A DNA stretch of 64,000 nucleotides from RGIG1995 sp045652425 (GCA_045652425.1 JAZRUG010000011.1:1-64000), one strand, 5' to 3'. Positions 24,131-33,390 are shown, counted from the stretch's first letter. Notes: generated by a model not told the origin, from the sequence alone. A program made the numbers and translations.

Positions 24131-25260
24131 TGTTCTGATATTTCTTCGATAAGCGCTTTCATACGGTCGATGCAATGGAAGACTTCGTCTTTATATAAAA
24201 ACTCGATTCTTTTATGCCCCCCTGAACCATGAGGTCCCAAGTGGTCGATAACTATTACGCCTTCGTCGGCTATAATATTTCCGTCAGAGCAACCGCCAAC
24301 CATTGGTTTAGTATAGAAATCAAGTCCCAACTTTTCTTTGAATACCTTTTTTACTCTTTCAAGATACTCGTCCATACCAGCGGTAGGTAACATTGGTACT
24401 TTTTGCGCTAATTTTTCAATTTCTACAGTAACACCTTCAACAAAAGGCGTTTCTGCAAGTCTTTGAAGATTGTTTTCAAATTCGGTAAATTGTTCTTTAT
24501 TAACAACGCGAATGTTAATAGTTAATTCCGCATAATCGGGTACAACGTTTCCTGCGTGTCCGCTTGAACCTATTCCGCAGTTGGCAGAAAGGCCTGTTTC
24601 TTTGTTGTTTAACTTGTAAATCTCAACTGCCCATCTTCCCATTTCAACCAATGCGTTTGCGTTAGGTTGTACAAGTATTTGTCCTGCGTGACAGGCAAGA
24701 CCGTGAAATTTTATTTTGTACGTTGCAGTTCCTTTGCGTTTTATTGTATGACCGCCGTCATTTTTTCCGCCTTCCATAACGAATGCTATATCGGTCTTTT
24801 TTGCTATGCTACGGGTTAACGGCTCTGAATAACGGCTTGAAATCTCTTCGTCGCAATTCATCAAAATACCGATAGAAAGATTGTCTAAAACTTCTTTATC
24901 CAACTCTTTTATAATATAGAGCATGGCAAGGGTTCCGCATTTCATATCGGATATACCCGGACCGTGAGCAAGCTCTCCTTCAATATGAAAAGGATATTCT
25001 TTCGAATAATTGACGGGCTGAACCGTGTCAATATGTCCCATCATAATAACGTCATAATGGTCGGCGTTTTCTCTGTTGCTAATTTCAAGATAATCACCCG
25101 TATAGTCACCAATGTGATGTCTTTTTACAAACAATCTCTGTTCTTTGGCTAATCTTTCAAAAACGTCTACACATTTGTTTAATCCTATGGGGTCAGAAGA
25201 GTTGCTGTCGATGTTTACAACTGTTTCTAGGTCTTTTAAGTAAGCGTTTAAATCAAACAT
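24109..25260 (-). CDS. M20 family metallopeptidase (glutamate-carboxypeptidase-like)
   Basis: 383 residues. Zinc-dependent M20 exopeptidase or deacylase fold with dimerisation domain. Metal and catalytic segments: GHIDTVQP (His, Asp), GPGISDMKCG (bridging Asp), NCDEEISSRYSE (general base Glu and ligand) and LGPHGSGGH (last His). Cytoplasmic, no signal peptide. It is the second gene of a pair with a paralogue 11 bases upstream. Substrate unknown; candidates are small peptides or N-acyl amino acids. Confidence 0.88.
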   Translation of the reverse strand: MFDLNAYLKDLETVVNIDSNSSDPIGLNKCVDVFERLAKEQRLFVKRHHIGDYTGDYLEISNRENADHYDVIMMGHIDTVQPVNYSKEYPFHIEGELAHGPGISDMKCGTLAMLYIIKELDKEVLDNLSIGILMNCDEEISSRYSEPLTRSIAKKTDIAFVMEGGKNDGGHTIKRKGTATYKIKFHGLACHAGQILVQPNANALVEMGRWAVEIYKLNNKETGLSANCGIGSSGHAGNVVPDYAELTINIRVVNKEQFTEFENNLQRLAETPFVEGVTVEIEKLAQKVPMLPTAGMDEYLERVKKVFKEKLGLDFYTKPMVGGCSDGNIIADEGVIVIDHLGPHGSGGHKRIEFLYKDEVFHCIDRMKALIEEISEHKKNTQV

Positions 25261-25271
25261 AATATATCCTT

Positions 25272-26411
25272 CTAATAGTTTTTTTGAGAAGCAATTTCTT
25301 CGATGAGTGCTTTCATACGTATAACGCAGGGTTCAATATCATCTATCCATACTTTTTCATTAGGCGTATGTCCCCCTGCAGCGTGTGGGCCTAAACTGTC
25401 AATACAACGTGTTCCTGCATCTGCGATTATATTACCGTCGGAAGAGCCTCCGCGGATAGAATATAGTTCAAATTTTTGCCCGATAGAAGCAAATACCTTT
25501 TTTACTCTTTCGAGATATTCGTCCATGCCTTTTGCGGGCAGCATAGGATAATTTTTTGAAATAATTTCAGTTTCAGTTGTAACCCCGTCGATTATGGGCT
25601 TTTCGGAAAGTTCTTTTAGCTTGTTTTCAAATATATCGTATTGTTTTTTTTCGGCAACACGGACATTTATAGAAAGCTCTGCGTAGTCCGGTACAACGTT
25701 TGTAACTTTTCCGCCGTTTGCTATTGCAATATTAACGGAAAAAAGGGTATCTCTGTTGTTTAACTTATGAAGCTCTGTAGCCCAGTGAGCCATTTCTACA
25801 ACTGCGTTGGCTGTACGAACGTCAAAGATATATCCTGAATGTCCGGGAATACCGTGAAATTTTATCTTATACGTTCCGGAGCCTTTACGTTTTGTCGTAT
25901 GTGTGCCTGCGTCATTGGTAGATTCCATAACGAAAGCATAATCGCTTTTTTTTGCCATTTTTACGGTAAGCGGTTCTGAATAACGGCTTAATATTTCTTC
26001 GTCACAGTTGAAGATTAGTCCTATAGAAAGTTTGTTTTTTGTTTCCTCGTCAAGTGCGTTTACAGCGTATAAACCGCAAAGTCCACCGGCTTTCATATCA
26101 CAAGTTCCGGGACCGTAGACATATTCGTCATCCTTGCTGAAAGGATGCTCCTTTGCAAAGCCTATAGGCTGAACTGTATCAAGATGGCTCATTAACATAA
26201 CGTCATAATGTTCGGCGTTTTCCTTGTTGCTTATTTCAAGATAATCGCCTGAAAGGTCCGAGGTTTTATGTCTTTTTACATATAGCCCCATTCTTTTTGC
26301 AATAGTTTCTACTGCGGTTACTATTTCTGCCAATCCTTCGGGATAGTAAGAATTGCTGTCTATATTGACAAGGGTTTCAAGGTCAGCTAAATATTCATCT
26401 AAAACAAACAT
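25272..26411 (-). CDS. M20 family metallopeptidase (paralogue)
   Basis: 379 residues, clearly duplicated from or with the downstream gene. Motifs: SHLDTVQP, GPGTCDMKAGG, NCDEEILSRYSE and LGPHAAGGH. The start at 26411 is taken because AGGAGT lies seven bases before it; the longer frame to 26441 has no ribosome site. The substitution SIRGGSSDGN for MVGGCSDGN near the substrate pocket suggests slightly different substrates for the two enzymes. Confidence 0.88.
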   Translation of the reverse strand: MFVLDEYLADLETLVNIDSNSYYPEGLAEIVTAVETIAKRMGLYVKRHKTSDLSGDYLEISNKENAEHYDVMLMSHLDTVQPIGFAKEHPFSKDDEYVYGPGTCDMKAGGLCGLYAVNALDEETKNKLSIGLIFNCDEEILSRYSEPLTVKMAKKSDYAFVMESTNDAGTHTTKRKGSGTYKIKFHGIPGHSGYIFDVRTANAVVEMAHWATELHKLNNRDTLFSVNIAIANGGKVTNVVPDYAELSINVRVAEKKQYDIFENKLKELSEKPIIDGVTTETEIISKNYPMLPAKGMDEYLERVKKVFASIGQKFELYSIRGGSSDGNIIADAGTRCIDSLGPHAAGGHTPNEKVWIDDIEPCVIRMKALIEEIASQKNY

Positions 26412-26483
26412 ATTTATTACTCCTATAAACTTAACTGTCACTTAAAAAATTGTACCACTTTTTAAATTCTTTGTCAATAAAAC

Positions 26484-26512
26484 TTGCGTAAAACTTAATA
26501 ATGTGGTAAAAT
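26484..26512 (+). promoter_or_regulatory. Promoter of the SecB-like gene
   Basis: TTGCGT (26484-26489), 17 bases, TAAAAT (26507-26512). Confidence 0.6.
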
Positions 26513-26548
26513 GTATAAAATCAATAAACAAAAGAGGGGGAATTGGTT

Positions 26549-26944
26549 TTGGCATCGGTAACGTTAAATGCATACAGAGTAGAAGAAATGCAGTTTAAAA
26601 ATATTCTTGACACGGGTGTACAAATTAAGCTTGAAAATAAATACAGCTTTAACGTAAAATATGATAAAGATAATAAATGCATAGGTGTTTTTTCGGTTGA
26701 GGTGTACGATAAAGATAATTCAGATAAATTTTACGCAAAAACCAGAATAGCGGCGTTTTATACTTTTTCCGATGGAATGGACAAAGACACGATTCACCGG
26801 GAGGCTTTTAAAGAGATTTTTCCCTATGCTAAATCTATCATAACCACGATATCGGCTAACGGTGGTGTACCGCCTATTATATTACCTGCCGTTGATATTG
26901 ATTCTCAAAGCATTTACAGATTTGATTTTGGTAATAAAAAATGA
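26549..26944 (+). CDS. SecB-like chaperone-fold protein
   Basis: 131 residues. The C-terminal block FPYAKSIITTISANGGVPPIILPAVDID parallels the conserved end of SecB (LFPYAREC...FPQLNLAPVNFDAL), and the N-terminal half has the alternating strand pattern of that fold. SecB-fold proteins hold preproteins unfolded for Sec export, or act in toxin-antitoxin-chaperone systems. No toxin or antitoxin gene is adjacent; the gene is monocistronic with its own promoter and terminator. A TTG start at 26549 is chosen: GAGGGGG ends eight bases before it, while TTG 26543 is too close. Role uncertain. Confidence 0.65.
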   Translation: MASVTLNAYRVEEMQFKNILDTGVQIKLENKYSFNVKYDKDNKCIGVFSVEVYDKDNSDKFYAKTRIAAFYTFSDGMDKDTIHREAFKEIFPYAKSIITTISANGGVPPIILPAVDIDSQSIYRFDFGNKK

Positions 26945-26977
26945 TACTTGGTTTTTGCCCAAGTATCATTTTTTTTA
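26941..26977. terminator. Bidirectional terminator between SecB-like gene and alarmone synthetase
   Basis: Stem ATGATACTTGG/CCAAGTATCAT with T run TTTTTTT on the plus strand and T-rich sequence on the minus strand. Confidence 0.85.
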
Positions 26978-27697
26978 TTTGTTGTTTGAAATGGTAAGCT
27001 CACGGAGCTTGTCCATTCTTTCGTCAAGCTCTGCCGAAAGATTAGCGCAATATAAAAGCTCGTCTGCCATTTCTTGCGTATATTCGGTATTCTTCTTGTA
27101 TCGTAACTGATGCTCAAGACTTGCCCATACGTCCATCGCGATTGTACGGAGCTGTATCTCAACTTTCATATGCTTCTTCTCGTGTGCGAGAAAAATCGGA
27201 ACTGTAACGATAAGGTGAAGACTTCTGTATCCGTTAGGTTTAGGATTTTTTATGTAGTCTTTTTTTGAAACGAGCGATATATCGTCCTGCTGAAGTAGAG
27301 CTTCGGCAAGCATATATACGTCATCGGGGAATGAGCATACAACTCTGACACCAGCTATGTCGTTCAAATGCTCTTCGATGGAGTTAATTGAAAACGGAAG
27401 ATTTTGTCTTTCAAGCTTTTCTTTTATACTTTGAAAACTCTTTAGGCGAGCTTTTATATCATTTATTGGATTTCTGTCGTGTTGAAGACTGAATTCAACG
27501 TCAAGAACGTTGAGTTTTGTTTCAATTTCCATCATAGCGCATTTGTAATACGCCATAAGTTTGGAAAAATTATAAAGTCTTGGTTGAGATATTTGCTTGA
27601 GTTTATCTTCAAAAAATTCACGAATTTTTTCTTTGTCTATGTTTTCTTTTTCGAGATAAAGCTCAATTTCTTTTTGTAAGGCGTTTTCGTTTTCCAT
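26975..27697 (-). CDS. Small alarmone synthetase, RelQ/YjbM-like GTP pyrophosphokinase
   Basis: 240 residues with a single RelA/SpoT synthetase domain and no HD hydrolase or TGS domain. Key segments: the RLKSFQSIKEKL helix, DIAGVRVVCSF, the G-loop-like KPNGYRSLHLIV and VEIQLRTIAMDVWASLEHQLRYK. It transfers pyrophosphate from ATP to GTP/GDP to make (p)ppGpp. It is the last gene of a leftward three-gene operon, 24 bases after the membrane protein, so alarmone synthesis may be linked with envelope functions. Confidence 0.9.
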   Translation of the reverse strand: MENENALQKEIELYLEKENIDKEKIREFFEDKLKQISQPRLYNFSKLMAYYKCAMMEIETKLNVLDVEFSLQHDRNPINDIKARLKSFQSIKEKLERQNLPFSINSIEEHLNDIAGVRVVCSFPDDVYMLAEALLQQDDISLVSKKDYIKNPKPNGYRSLHLIVTVPIFLAHEKKHMKVEIQLRTIAMDVWASLEHQLRYKKNTEYTQEMADELLYCANLSAELDERMDKLRELTISNNK

Positions 27698-27721
27698 ATT
27701 TACCTCTGTTTTAAAGAAATT

Positions 27722-28819
27722 TTAGTAGTTTGATACCATATCATAAACGTAATAATTGCCCTTGATGTTTTTGAAATAGAGCGTTAAATCAAGCGGGAAG
27801 GTATGTATGTCGGTTCTTGTTCTGTATACTTGGTGATTGCAAGAATATCTTATAGAGAAGGTGTTTTCATCGTATCTATAGTATTCTTTCAGTTTAACGT
27901 CTTCAAATTCATAGCCTATATGTGTTGTATACCACTTTGTCTCGCTTATTTTAATGTTTTTATAAGTATTTGAGGTAGAGTCAAAAAATTTTGAAAGGGT
28001 ATTAAGAGATGCATCAAGAGTTATGTATTTTGCGTAAGTCTGCGCAGCGTCAGTCGCGCGTTTTATAATATCTTCGGTTGGTTCATCGAACGTAATTTCT
28101 TCTACATAAACGTTGTTTTTCTCATCATAAACAAGGTTGCTTTCGTTTCCATATCTGTTTATAACTTTGACACTAGGTTTAAGTAAAAGATTTTCTACTT
28201 TGTATTCACGCATAAGTATTCCAACTACACCTTCTGGAACGTGTTTGCATGAATCTGTTGTGATGTCATCGGCTGTAATATAACTGTCTGCAAGTTCAAT
28301 ATCGTTGATGTAAATTTTGCTGTCTTTATATATTCTTGCGGAAACAGATTCATTTTTTTGATAAAGCGTAGATACAGTGTTAAGTACCCAGGTGTCTTCG
28401 GGTTCTTTAGGAGTTGGGTTTTTTGTAAGTGTAAATTCGCCGAATTTAACCATGTTAGCGGCAACGGAGTACTTTTTGTCTTCGCTAAGACCGGATGAAG
28501 CTTCTTTATATATTATTTCTTTGCCGTTATATTGCTTTTCCATATATGTGATAAAATGCTTTTTGGTCTCAAATTCGGAAAGTTCTATTTTTTGCATATT
28601 GTAAAGCGTATCAAAACGACAGGGAGAGAAATATGTATCGAAAACCTCTTCAGCTTCATACTTTTCGAGTGAACGCTCGTAATTATCAAGGTATAGGGTA
28701 AGCTCTTTAAGCAAGTAAATTATGCCCAAAATTGCCGCAATAACCAATACCGAGTAAATAGAGTAAAAAACTATGGTGCCGATTTTTTGATTTTTTCCTT
28801 TTTTTAGTTTTGTTGTCAT
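27722..28819 (-). CDS. Membrane-anchored protein of unknown function
   Basis: 365 residues. A basic N-terminus (TTKLKKGKNQK) precedes one membrane segment at about 14-37 (TIVFYSIYSVLVIAAILGII); the rest is predicted extracellular. The ectodomain begins with a helical region (LEKYEAEEVFDTYF) and is otherwise strand-rich. It resembles tandem NTF2-like or TcaA-like domains in layout, but I do not recognise the family. It sits seven bases after the phosphodiester glycosidase gene and 24 before the alarmone synthetase, within one operon. Confidence 0.75.
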   Translation of the reverse strand: MTTKLKKGKNQKIGTIVFYSIYSVLVIAAILGIIYLLKELTLYLDNYERSLEKYEAEEVFDTYFSPCRFDTLYNMQKIELSEFETKKHFITYMEKQYNGKEIIYKEASSGLSEDKKYSVAANMVKFGEFTLTKNPTPKEPEDTWVLNTVSTLYQKNESVSARIYKDSKIYINDIELADSYITADDITTDSCKHVPEGVVGILMREYKVENLLLKPSVKVINRYGNESNLVYDEKNNVYVEEITFDEPTEDIIKRATDAAQTYAKYITLDASLNTLSKFFDSTSNTYKNIKISETKWYTTHIGYEFEDVKLKEYYRYDENTFSIRYSCNHQVYRTRTDIHTFPLDLTLYFKNIKGNYYVYDMVSNY

Positions 28820-28826
28820 AGTCGTA

Positions 28827-29915
28827 TCACTCCTTTACCATAAAGAATGTCGGCATTTTGCGAGGGCCGTAGAGTGATGAACTTACGTTTACGGGTTTAC
28901 CCTTATAGTACATATGGGTAGATGATCCGCCGTCGAGATTAGCCGCATTTACAGCTCCGTATTCTACCATAATATCGCGTAAGTCTGCGTATGATGCGCC
29001 AAGGCTGCTTGGCATTCTTCCGTCTATACAAAGGAGGAGTACAGCACCGTCTGCTCTTTGTCCTATTGCAGAACGGGGATTTAGACTGCCTGACGCACCG
29101 TTTATTTCGGCAGGTTCGCCGTTTACAACAAGTATGGGGCCGAAGCACACACAATCGCGTATGCCGGAATCAAGCGCTTGTTTGCCGGTCATATTTCCTA
29201 CCATAAGAACATTATCTTTGTTAAAACCGATAACACCTGTATAATGTGTGTTTTTTTGTCCCCAGAGTAATTCACCCTTTGATATTGTAAGTCCAATTGG
29301 AACGTCGCCTGTACCCGAACCGCCTTTGTCGGGGAAACCGCCACCGTTAATAGCGGCTATAGCACCTTCTTTTTTTATAGCCTCGAAAATTCTTAAACCG
29401 GGTTGTTCGTTTTTAAAATTGCTTGAAGTTCCAACGTAAACCCTTGAAGGATCACGTACTATCATAAGATAGCCTCTGTATGTATCTCCTTTTACGTTGA
29501 TAATTCTTATTCCGTCCGGATATTCAGCCCACTCGTCATTTTCCGTTTGTGAATCGTTATCCACAGAGGGAGTGACTACAAGTCCGGGATCGGTGATTTC
29601 GTTAGAGTCTATAACAGAGTTTGCTTTAACTATTGCATCAATCTCTTCTTTTTCGAAAAATAATTTCGGTACCCATTTTGCCGCACTCATTTCCAACGTT
29701 GACGTAACGAGTTTGTCCCTTGCATCAGGACTTGGTCCATTAAATACCACTGCGCATACACCGTAAAGTGTAACTACTATCAATATAATTAGTGTAAAAA
29801 AACACAAAAGTGAACGGCGTATTATTATTCCCAATAAGCTTTTTGGTTTATGGGGATGTCTTACCTTTAATTTTTTCTCCGTTTTTATCAATCCCTTCAT
29901 ATATGTAACGTACAT
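28827..29915 (-). CDS. Membrane-anchored phosphodiester glycosidase (NAGPA-domain) protein
   Basis: 362 residues. One membrane segment near 34-55 (LLCFFTLIILIVVTLYGVCAV), a linker, then a NAGPA domain from about residue 125: YRGYLMIVRDPSR, AAINGGGFPD, GLTISKGELLW, NPRSAIGQRADG and the C-terminal AANLDGGSSTHMY. The domain hydrolyses GlcNAc-1-phosphodiester-type bonds, and bacterial members act on cell-surface polymers such as teichoic-type or exopolysaccharides. The start is uncertain: 29915 lies only about five bases after a TATAAT, so ATG 29900 is possible. First gene of a leftward operon. Confidence 0.85.
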   Translation of the reverse strand: MYVTYMKGLIKTEKKLKVRHPHKPKSLLGIIIRRSLLCFFTLIILIVVTLYGVCAVVFNGPSPDARDKLVTSTLEMSAAKWVPKLFFEKEEIDAIVKANSVIDSNEITDPGLVVTPSVDNDSQTENDEWAEYPDGIRIINVKGDTYRGYLMIVRDPSRVYVGTSSNFKNEQPGLRIFEAIKKEGAIAAINGGGFPDKGGSGTGDVPIGLTISKGELLWGQKNTHYTGVIGFNKDNVLMVGNMTGKQALDSGIRDCVCFGPILVVNGEPAEINGASGSLNPRSAIGQRADGAVLLLCIDGRMPSSLGASYADLRDIMVEYGAVNAANLDGGSSTHMYYKGKPVNVSSSLYGPRKMPTFFMVKE

Positions 29916-30016
29916 TATATCATATAACTGTCATAAACTTCAAGTATTTATGTAAATAAACTATTAAAAAACGACATTATTATATGAAATAATTCAATCA
30001 ATAGATATAAACCTAT

Positions 30017-30045
30017 TGACTTGTTGCGTTAACAACTGCTATAAT
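30017..30045 (+). promoter_or_regulatory. Promoter with internal operator-like palindrome before the DUF4091 gene
   Basis: TTGACT (30017-30022), 17 bases, TATAAT (30040-30045). The spacer carries TTGTT-GCGTT-AACAA (30021-30035), an inverted repeat well placed for a repressor of LacI or similar type. The cognate regulator is not in the adjacent sequence. Confidence 0.65.
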
Positions 30046-30082
30046 ATAGTTAATAATTAATCAAAAAGAGGTAGCATTAGTT

Positions 30083-31747
30083 ATGGAAAAATTTGATTTG
30101 AAGATTGTATCCGGTCTTGAAAAGTGTTTTGGAGACCAAAAAATTGAAGATAAGAAACAGCTTGAAAGAATTTCTATGCTTTCAAACGAAAGATTAAGTT
30201 TTCAACTTGCATTTACAGGTGATACTCCACTATACAGAAGATGCGCTTTTAAATGCAATCTTGAAATGGAATCTCCCATAAGAGAATATATCAAACTTGA
30301 ATCGGTTGAAATGGTGCCAGTAAGAATGCCCGTTTACAAGGACCAGAATGATGATAATTATTTGAGAAAAGAGCCCGGACTCTATCCCGACTTGCTTTTG
30401 CCATTTAACCTTGAACAAGAAAACAACCTTATTTTTGTTCAGGATGAATTACGTTCTATTTTTGTTACGGTAGAATCTAAAGAGGGAATAGAAGCAGGAA
30501 GTTATCCCGTTAAATTCAAAGCCGTTTTTGAGGGCAGAGTTCTTGCAGAAACAGAAATAACAGTAGAAGTTATAGGAAAGAAAACACAGCCGCTTTCCAT
30601 ATATCATACCGAGTGGTTCTATACAGACTGTCTTGCACAGTATTATAACGTTGAGGTATGGTCGGAAAGACATTGGGAGATTATTGAGAATTATGCAAAA
30701 GAAGCGGTTGAAAGTGGCGTTAATACACTTTTGACACCTTTGTTTACTCCGCCTCTTGACACGCTTGTTGGCGGTGAGAGACTTACGACACAGCTTGTTG
30801 ACGTAACTGTTACAAACGGAGAATACAGCTTTGGTTTTGACAGACTTGGCAGATGGATAGATATGTGTCAGCGCGTAGGCATAAAGTTCTTTGAAATGAA
30901 CCATTTCTTTACACAATGGGGGGCAGAACACGCGCCCAAGGTTATGGCGACTGTTGATGGCGAATATAAAAAGATATTCGGTTGGGAAACGGAAGCTGCG
31001 GGAAGTGAATATTCTGAATTTCTTCATTCATTCCTTGATGCACTTATTCCTTATCTTAAAGAAAAAGGAGTAGACAAAAAGTGCTTCTATCATATATCCG
31101 ACGAGCCGCAGGCGCATCACCTTGAAAACTACAGTAAAGCAAGAAACGTTGTTTCCGAGAAACTTAAAGATTACACTATTATCGATGCTTTGTCCAACTA
31201 TGAATTTTATAAAAACGGTGTAGTGGACTGTCCTATTCCCGGAAGTAATCACATCGTACCATTTATTGAAAATGAAGTGCCGGGACTCTGGGTATATTAC
31301 TGCTGTTCGCAGAATATTGACGTTTCAAACAGATTTGTTTCTATGCCCGGTTCTCGTATAAGAATAATCGGTGCGCAGATTTATAAGCACAATATAAAAG
31401 GCTTCTTGCATTGGGGCTTTAACTTCTGGAACAGCCGTTATTCTGTAAAACCTATTAACCCCTATCATGAAACTTGCGGAGAATACTTTACACCCGCAGG
31501 CGACTGCTTCCTCGTATATCCTGCGCAGAACGGTACTGCGTACCAATCTTTGCATTGCCGTCAGTTTACTATGGCGTTGGAAGACCACAAAGCGATGATG
31601 CTTTGTGAAAGCCTTGTCGGAAGAGATAAGACATTAGCTGCTGTCGAAGAGGGAGCTGAAGGCTTTGACTTTAAACAGTATCCCATTGACGAGTCTTATA
31701 TTCTCGGTATGAGAGAAAGAATAAACGCACTTATAAAGAATGCGTAA
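30083..31747 (+). CDS. DUF4091 domain protein, putative glycoside hydrolase-like
   Basis: 554 residues, no signal peptide. An N-terminal beta-sandwich domain (about 1-165) is followed by a TIM-barrel-like region. Features are the HTEWFYTDCLA strand, FFEMNHFFTQWG, the acidic strand end YHISDEPQ and FLHWGFNFWNSRY, all characteristic of the DUF4091 family found in polysaccharide-use loci. The ISDEP Asp/Glu could be catalytic, but the reaction is not established. It is divergent from the phosphodiester glycosidase operon and has its own promoter with an operator-like site. Confidence 0.8.
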   Translation: MEKFDLKIVSGLEKCFGDQKIEDKKQLERISMLSNERLSFQLAFTGDTPLYRRCAFKCNLEMESPIREYIKLESVEMVPVRMPVYKDQNDDNYLRKEPGLYPDLLLPFNLEQENNLIFVQDELRSIFVTVESKEGIEAGSYPVKFKAVFEGRVLAETEITVEVIGKKTQPLSIYHTEWFYTDCLAQYYNVEVWSERHWEIIENYAKEAVESGVNTLLTPLFTPPLDTLVGGERLTTQLVDVTVTNGEYSFGFDRLGRWIDMCQRVGIKFFEMNHFFTQWGAEHAPKVMATVDGEYKKIFGWETEAAGSEYSEFLHSFLDALIPYLKEKGVDKKCFYHISDEPQAHHLENYSKARNVVSEKLKDYTIIDALSNYEFYKNGVVDCPIPGSNHIVPFIENEVPGLWVYYCCSQNIDVSNRFVSMPGSRIRIIGAQIYKHNIKGFLHWGFNFWNSRYSVKPINPYHETCGEYFTPAGDCFLVYPAQNGTAYQSLHCRQFTMALEDHKAMMLCESLVGRDKTLAAVEEGAEGFDFKQYPIDESYILGMRERINALIKNA

Positions 31748-31770
31748 TGTTTTTTCAAAGTTTTTGAGTG

Positions 31771-31802
31771 TCAAGAGAACTTTTTTCAAAAAGTTCTCTT
31801 GA
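31771..31802 (+). terminator. Terminator of the DUF4091 gene
   Basis: Long hairpin TCAAGAGAACTTTTTT/AAAAAGTTCTCTTGA. It has the same design as the 12654 hairpin (arms ending in T/A runs around CAA or GAA). Confidence 0.65.
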
Positions 31803-31808
31803 AAAAAG

Positions 31809-31840
31809 AAAAGCCAAGCGATTTTTCGCTTGGCTTTTAA
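31809..31840 (-). terminator. Terminator of guaB
   Basis: Stem AAAGCCAAGCGA/TCGCTTGGCTTT with T-rich sequence (TTCTTTTTTC) on the minus strand. Confidence 0.85.
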
Positions 31841-31851
31841 TATTGCTTTTG

Positions 31852-33321
31852 TTATGCCTGCTGACTGTAGTTGGGAGCTTCTTTGGTGATGCTGATGTCG
31901 TGAGGATGAGATTCGCGGAGACCTGCACCTGTAATTCTAACGAACTTGGTGTTAGTTTTAAGTGTAGGAATATCTGCGCATCCACAGTAACCCATACCTG
32001 AACGGAGACCGCCGATAAGCTGATATACTGTATCAGCAAGAGGACCTTTGTAAGGTACACGGCCTTCAACGCCTTCGGGAACGAGCTTATTAGCAGAACT
32101 TCCTTCCTGGAAGTAACGGTCTTTTGAACCCTTTTCCATAGCGGCAAGTGAACCCATTCCGCGATATACTTTAAAGCGTCTGCCCTGATAAATTTCAGAA
32201 TCGCCGGGGGATTCTTCACAACCTGCAAACAACGAACCGATCATAATTGCGTCAGCGCCTGCGGCAATAGCCTTGGGGAGATCACCACTGTACTTGATAC
32301 CGCCGTCTGCGATTACTGGAATGCCGTATTTCTGTGCAACTTCATAAACGTCGTTTATTGCTGTAATTTGAGGAACACCGATACCTGCAACTACACGTGT
32401 TGTACAAATAGAACCGGGGCCTATACCTACCTTAATTGCGTCAGCTCCTGCTTGGATGAGATCTTCTGCTGCTTCGGGAGTTGCAATATTACCTGCACAT
32501 ATTTGAGCTTCGGGGAATGCTTCCTTTATTTTTTTCAAACAGTTGAGAATGTTTTGGGAATGACCGTGAGCAGAGTCAAGCACCAAAAGGTCAGCGCCTG
32601 CGGACAGAAGAGCTTCAACTCTTGTCAAAACGTCTGCAGTTACACCGATAGCCGCACCGCAAAGAAGTCTTCCGTTTGCATCTTTTGCGGAGTTAGGATA
32701 CTTGGTAGCTTTTTCAATATCTTTAATTGTGATAAGACCGGAAAGTTTTCCTTCTTCATCTACGAGGGGAAGTTTTTCAATCTTGTGCTTACGGAGAATT
32801 TCCTGTGCTTCGGGAAGTGTAGTTCCTTTAGGCGCTGTAACGAGGTTATCTTTTGTCATAACATCGTTTATCTTTATGTTGTAATCGCTAAGGAAACGCA
32901 TGTCGCGGTTGGTGATGATACCGATGAGTTTTTTGTTTTCATCGCAAATCGGCACACCTGAAATGCGGTATTTACCCATAAGTTCATTTGCTTCATACAC
33001 GTAGTTTTCGGGAGAAAGGTAGAAGGGATTGGTGATAACGCCATTCTCGCTTCTTTTTACGCGTTCTACTTCGTCGCGCTGTCTCTCAATAGTCATATTT
33101 TTGTGGATGATACCGATACCGCCCTCTCTTGCCATTGCGATAGCAAGACCTGATTCGGTAACTGTGTCCATAGCGGCAGACAAAAGCGGAATGTTAAGCT
33201 TAATTTTTTTGGTAATGTAAGTCTCAAGCTTAACTGTGTTGGGAAGAACATCACTCTTTGCGGGAATGAGCAATACGTCATCAAAGGTAAGACCTTCTTT
33301 AGCAAAACGGTTGTTGGTCAT
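31852..33321 (-). CDS. guaB: Inosine-5'-monophosphate dehydrogenase
   Basis: 489 residues, full length. It oxidises IMP to XMP with NAD, the committed step to GMP. The N-terminal LTFDDVLLIPA and SAAMDTVTE are followed by paired CBS domains at about 95-205, and the catalytic loop GIGPGSICTTRVVAGIG holds the nucleophilic Cys. The flap KGSKDRYFQ and the Arg in EGVEGRVPYKG follow. Transcribed alone from the promoter at 33391-33419, with AAAGGAGA before the ATG. Confidence 0.97.
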   Translation of the reverse strand: MTNNRFAKEGLTFDDVLLIPAKSDVLPNTVKLETYITKKIKLNIPLLSAAMDTVTESGLAIAMAREGGIGIIHKNMTIERQRDEVERVKRSENGVITNPFYLSPENYVYEANELMGKYRISGVPICDENKKLIGIITNRDMRFLSDYNIKINDVMTKDNLVTAPKGTTLPEAQEILRKHKIEKLPLVDEEGKLSGLITIKDIEKATKYPNSAKDANGRLLCGAAIGVTADVLTRVEALLSAGADLLVLDSAHGHSQNILNCLKKIKEAFPEAQICAGNIATPEAAEDLIQAGADAIKVGIGPGSICTTRVVAGIGVPQITAINDVYEVAQKYGIPVIADGGIKYSGDLPKAIAAGADAIMIGSLFAGCEESPGDSEIYQGRRFKVYRGMGSLAAMEKGSKDRYFQEGSSANKLVPEGVEGRVPYKGPLADTVYQLIGGLRSGMGYCGCADIPTLKTNTKFVRITGAGLRESHPHDISITKEAPNYSQQA

Positions 33322-33390
33322 AAAAACTTTCTCCTTTTTTCTATTTATAACTTTTTTAGATTCAAAAAATAATACTGTTATTAACTATTA

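Noticed and set aside
26549..26944. SecB-like toxin-antitoxin-chaperone system
   Set aside because: No toxin or antitoxin reading frame lies on either side; neighbours are an M20 peptidase and an alarmone synthetase on the other strand.
31755..32228. A 157-codon minus-strand frame at the 3' end of guaB
   Set aside because: It overlaps guaB in another frame and reads through both terminators; low-complexity composition.
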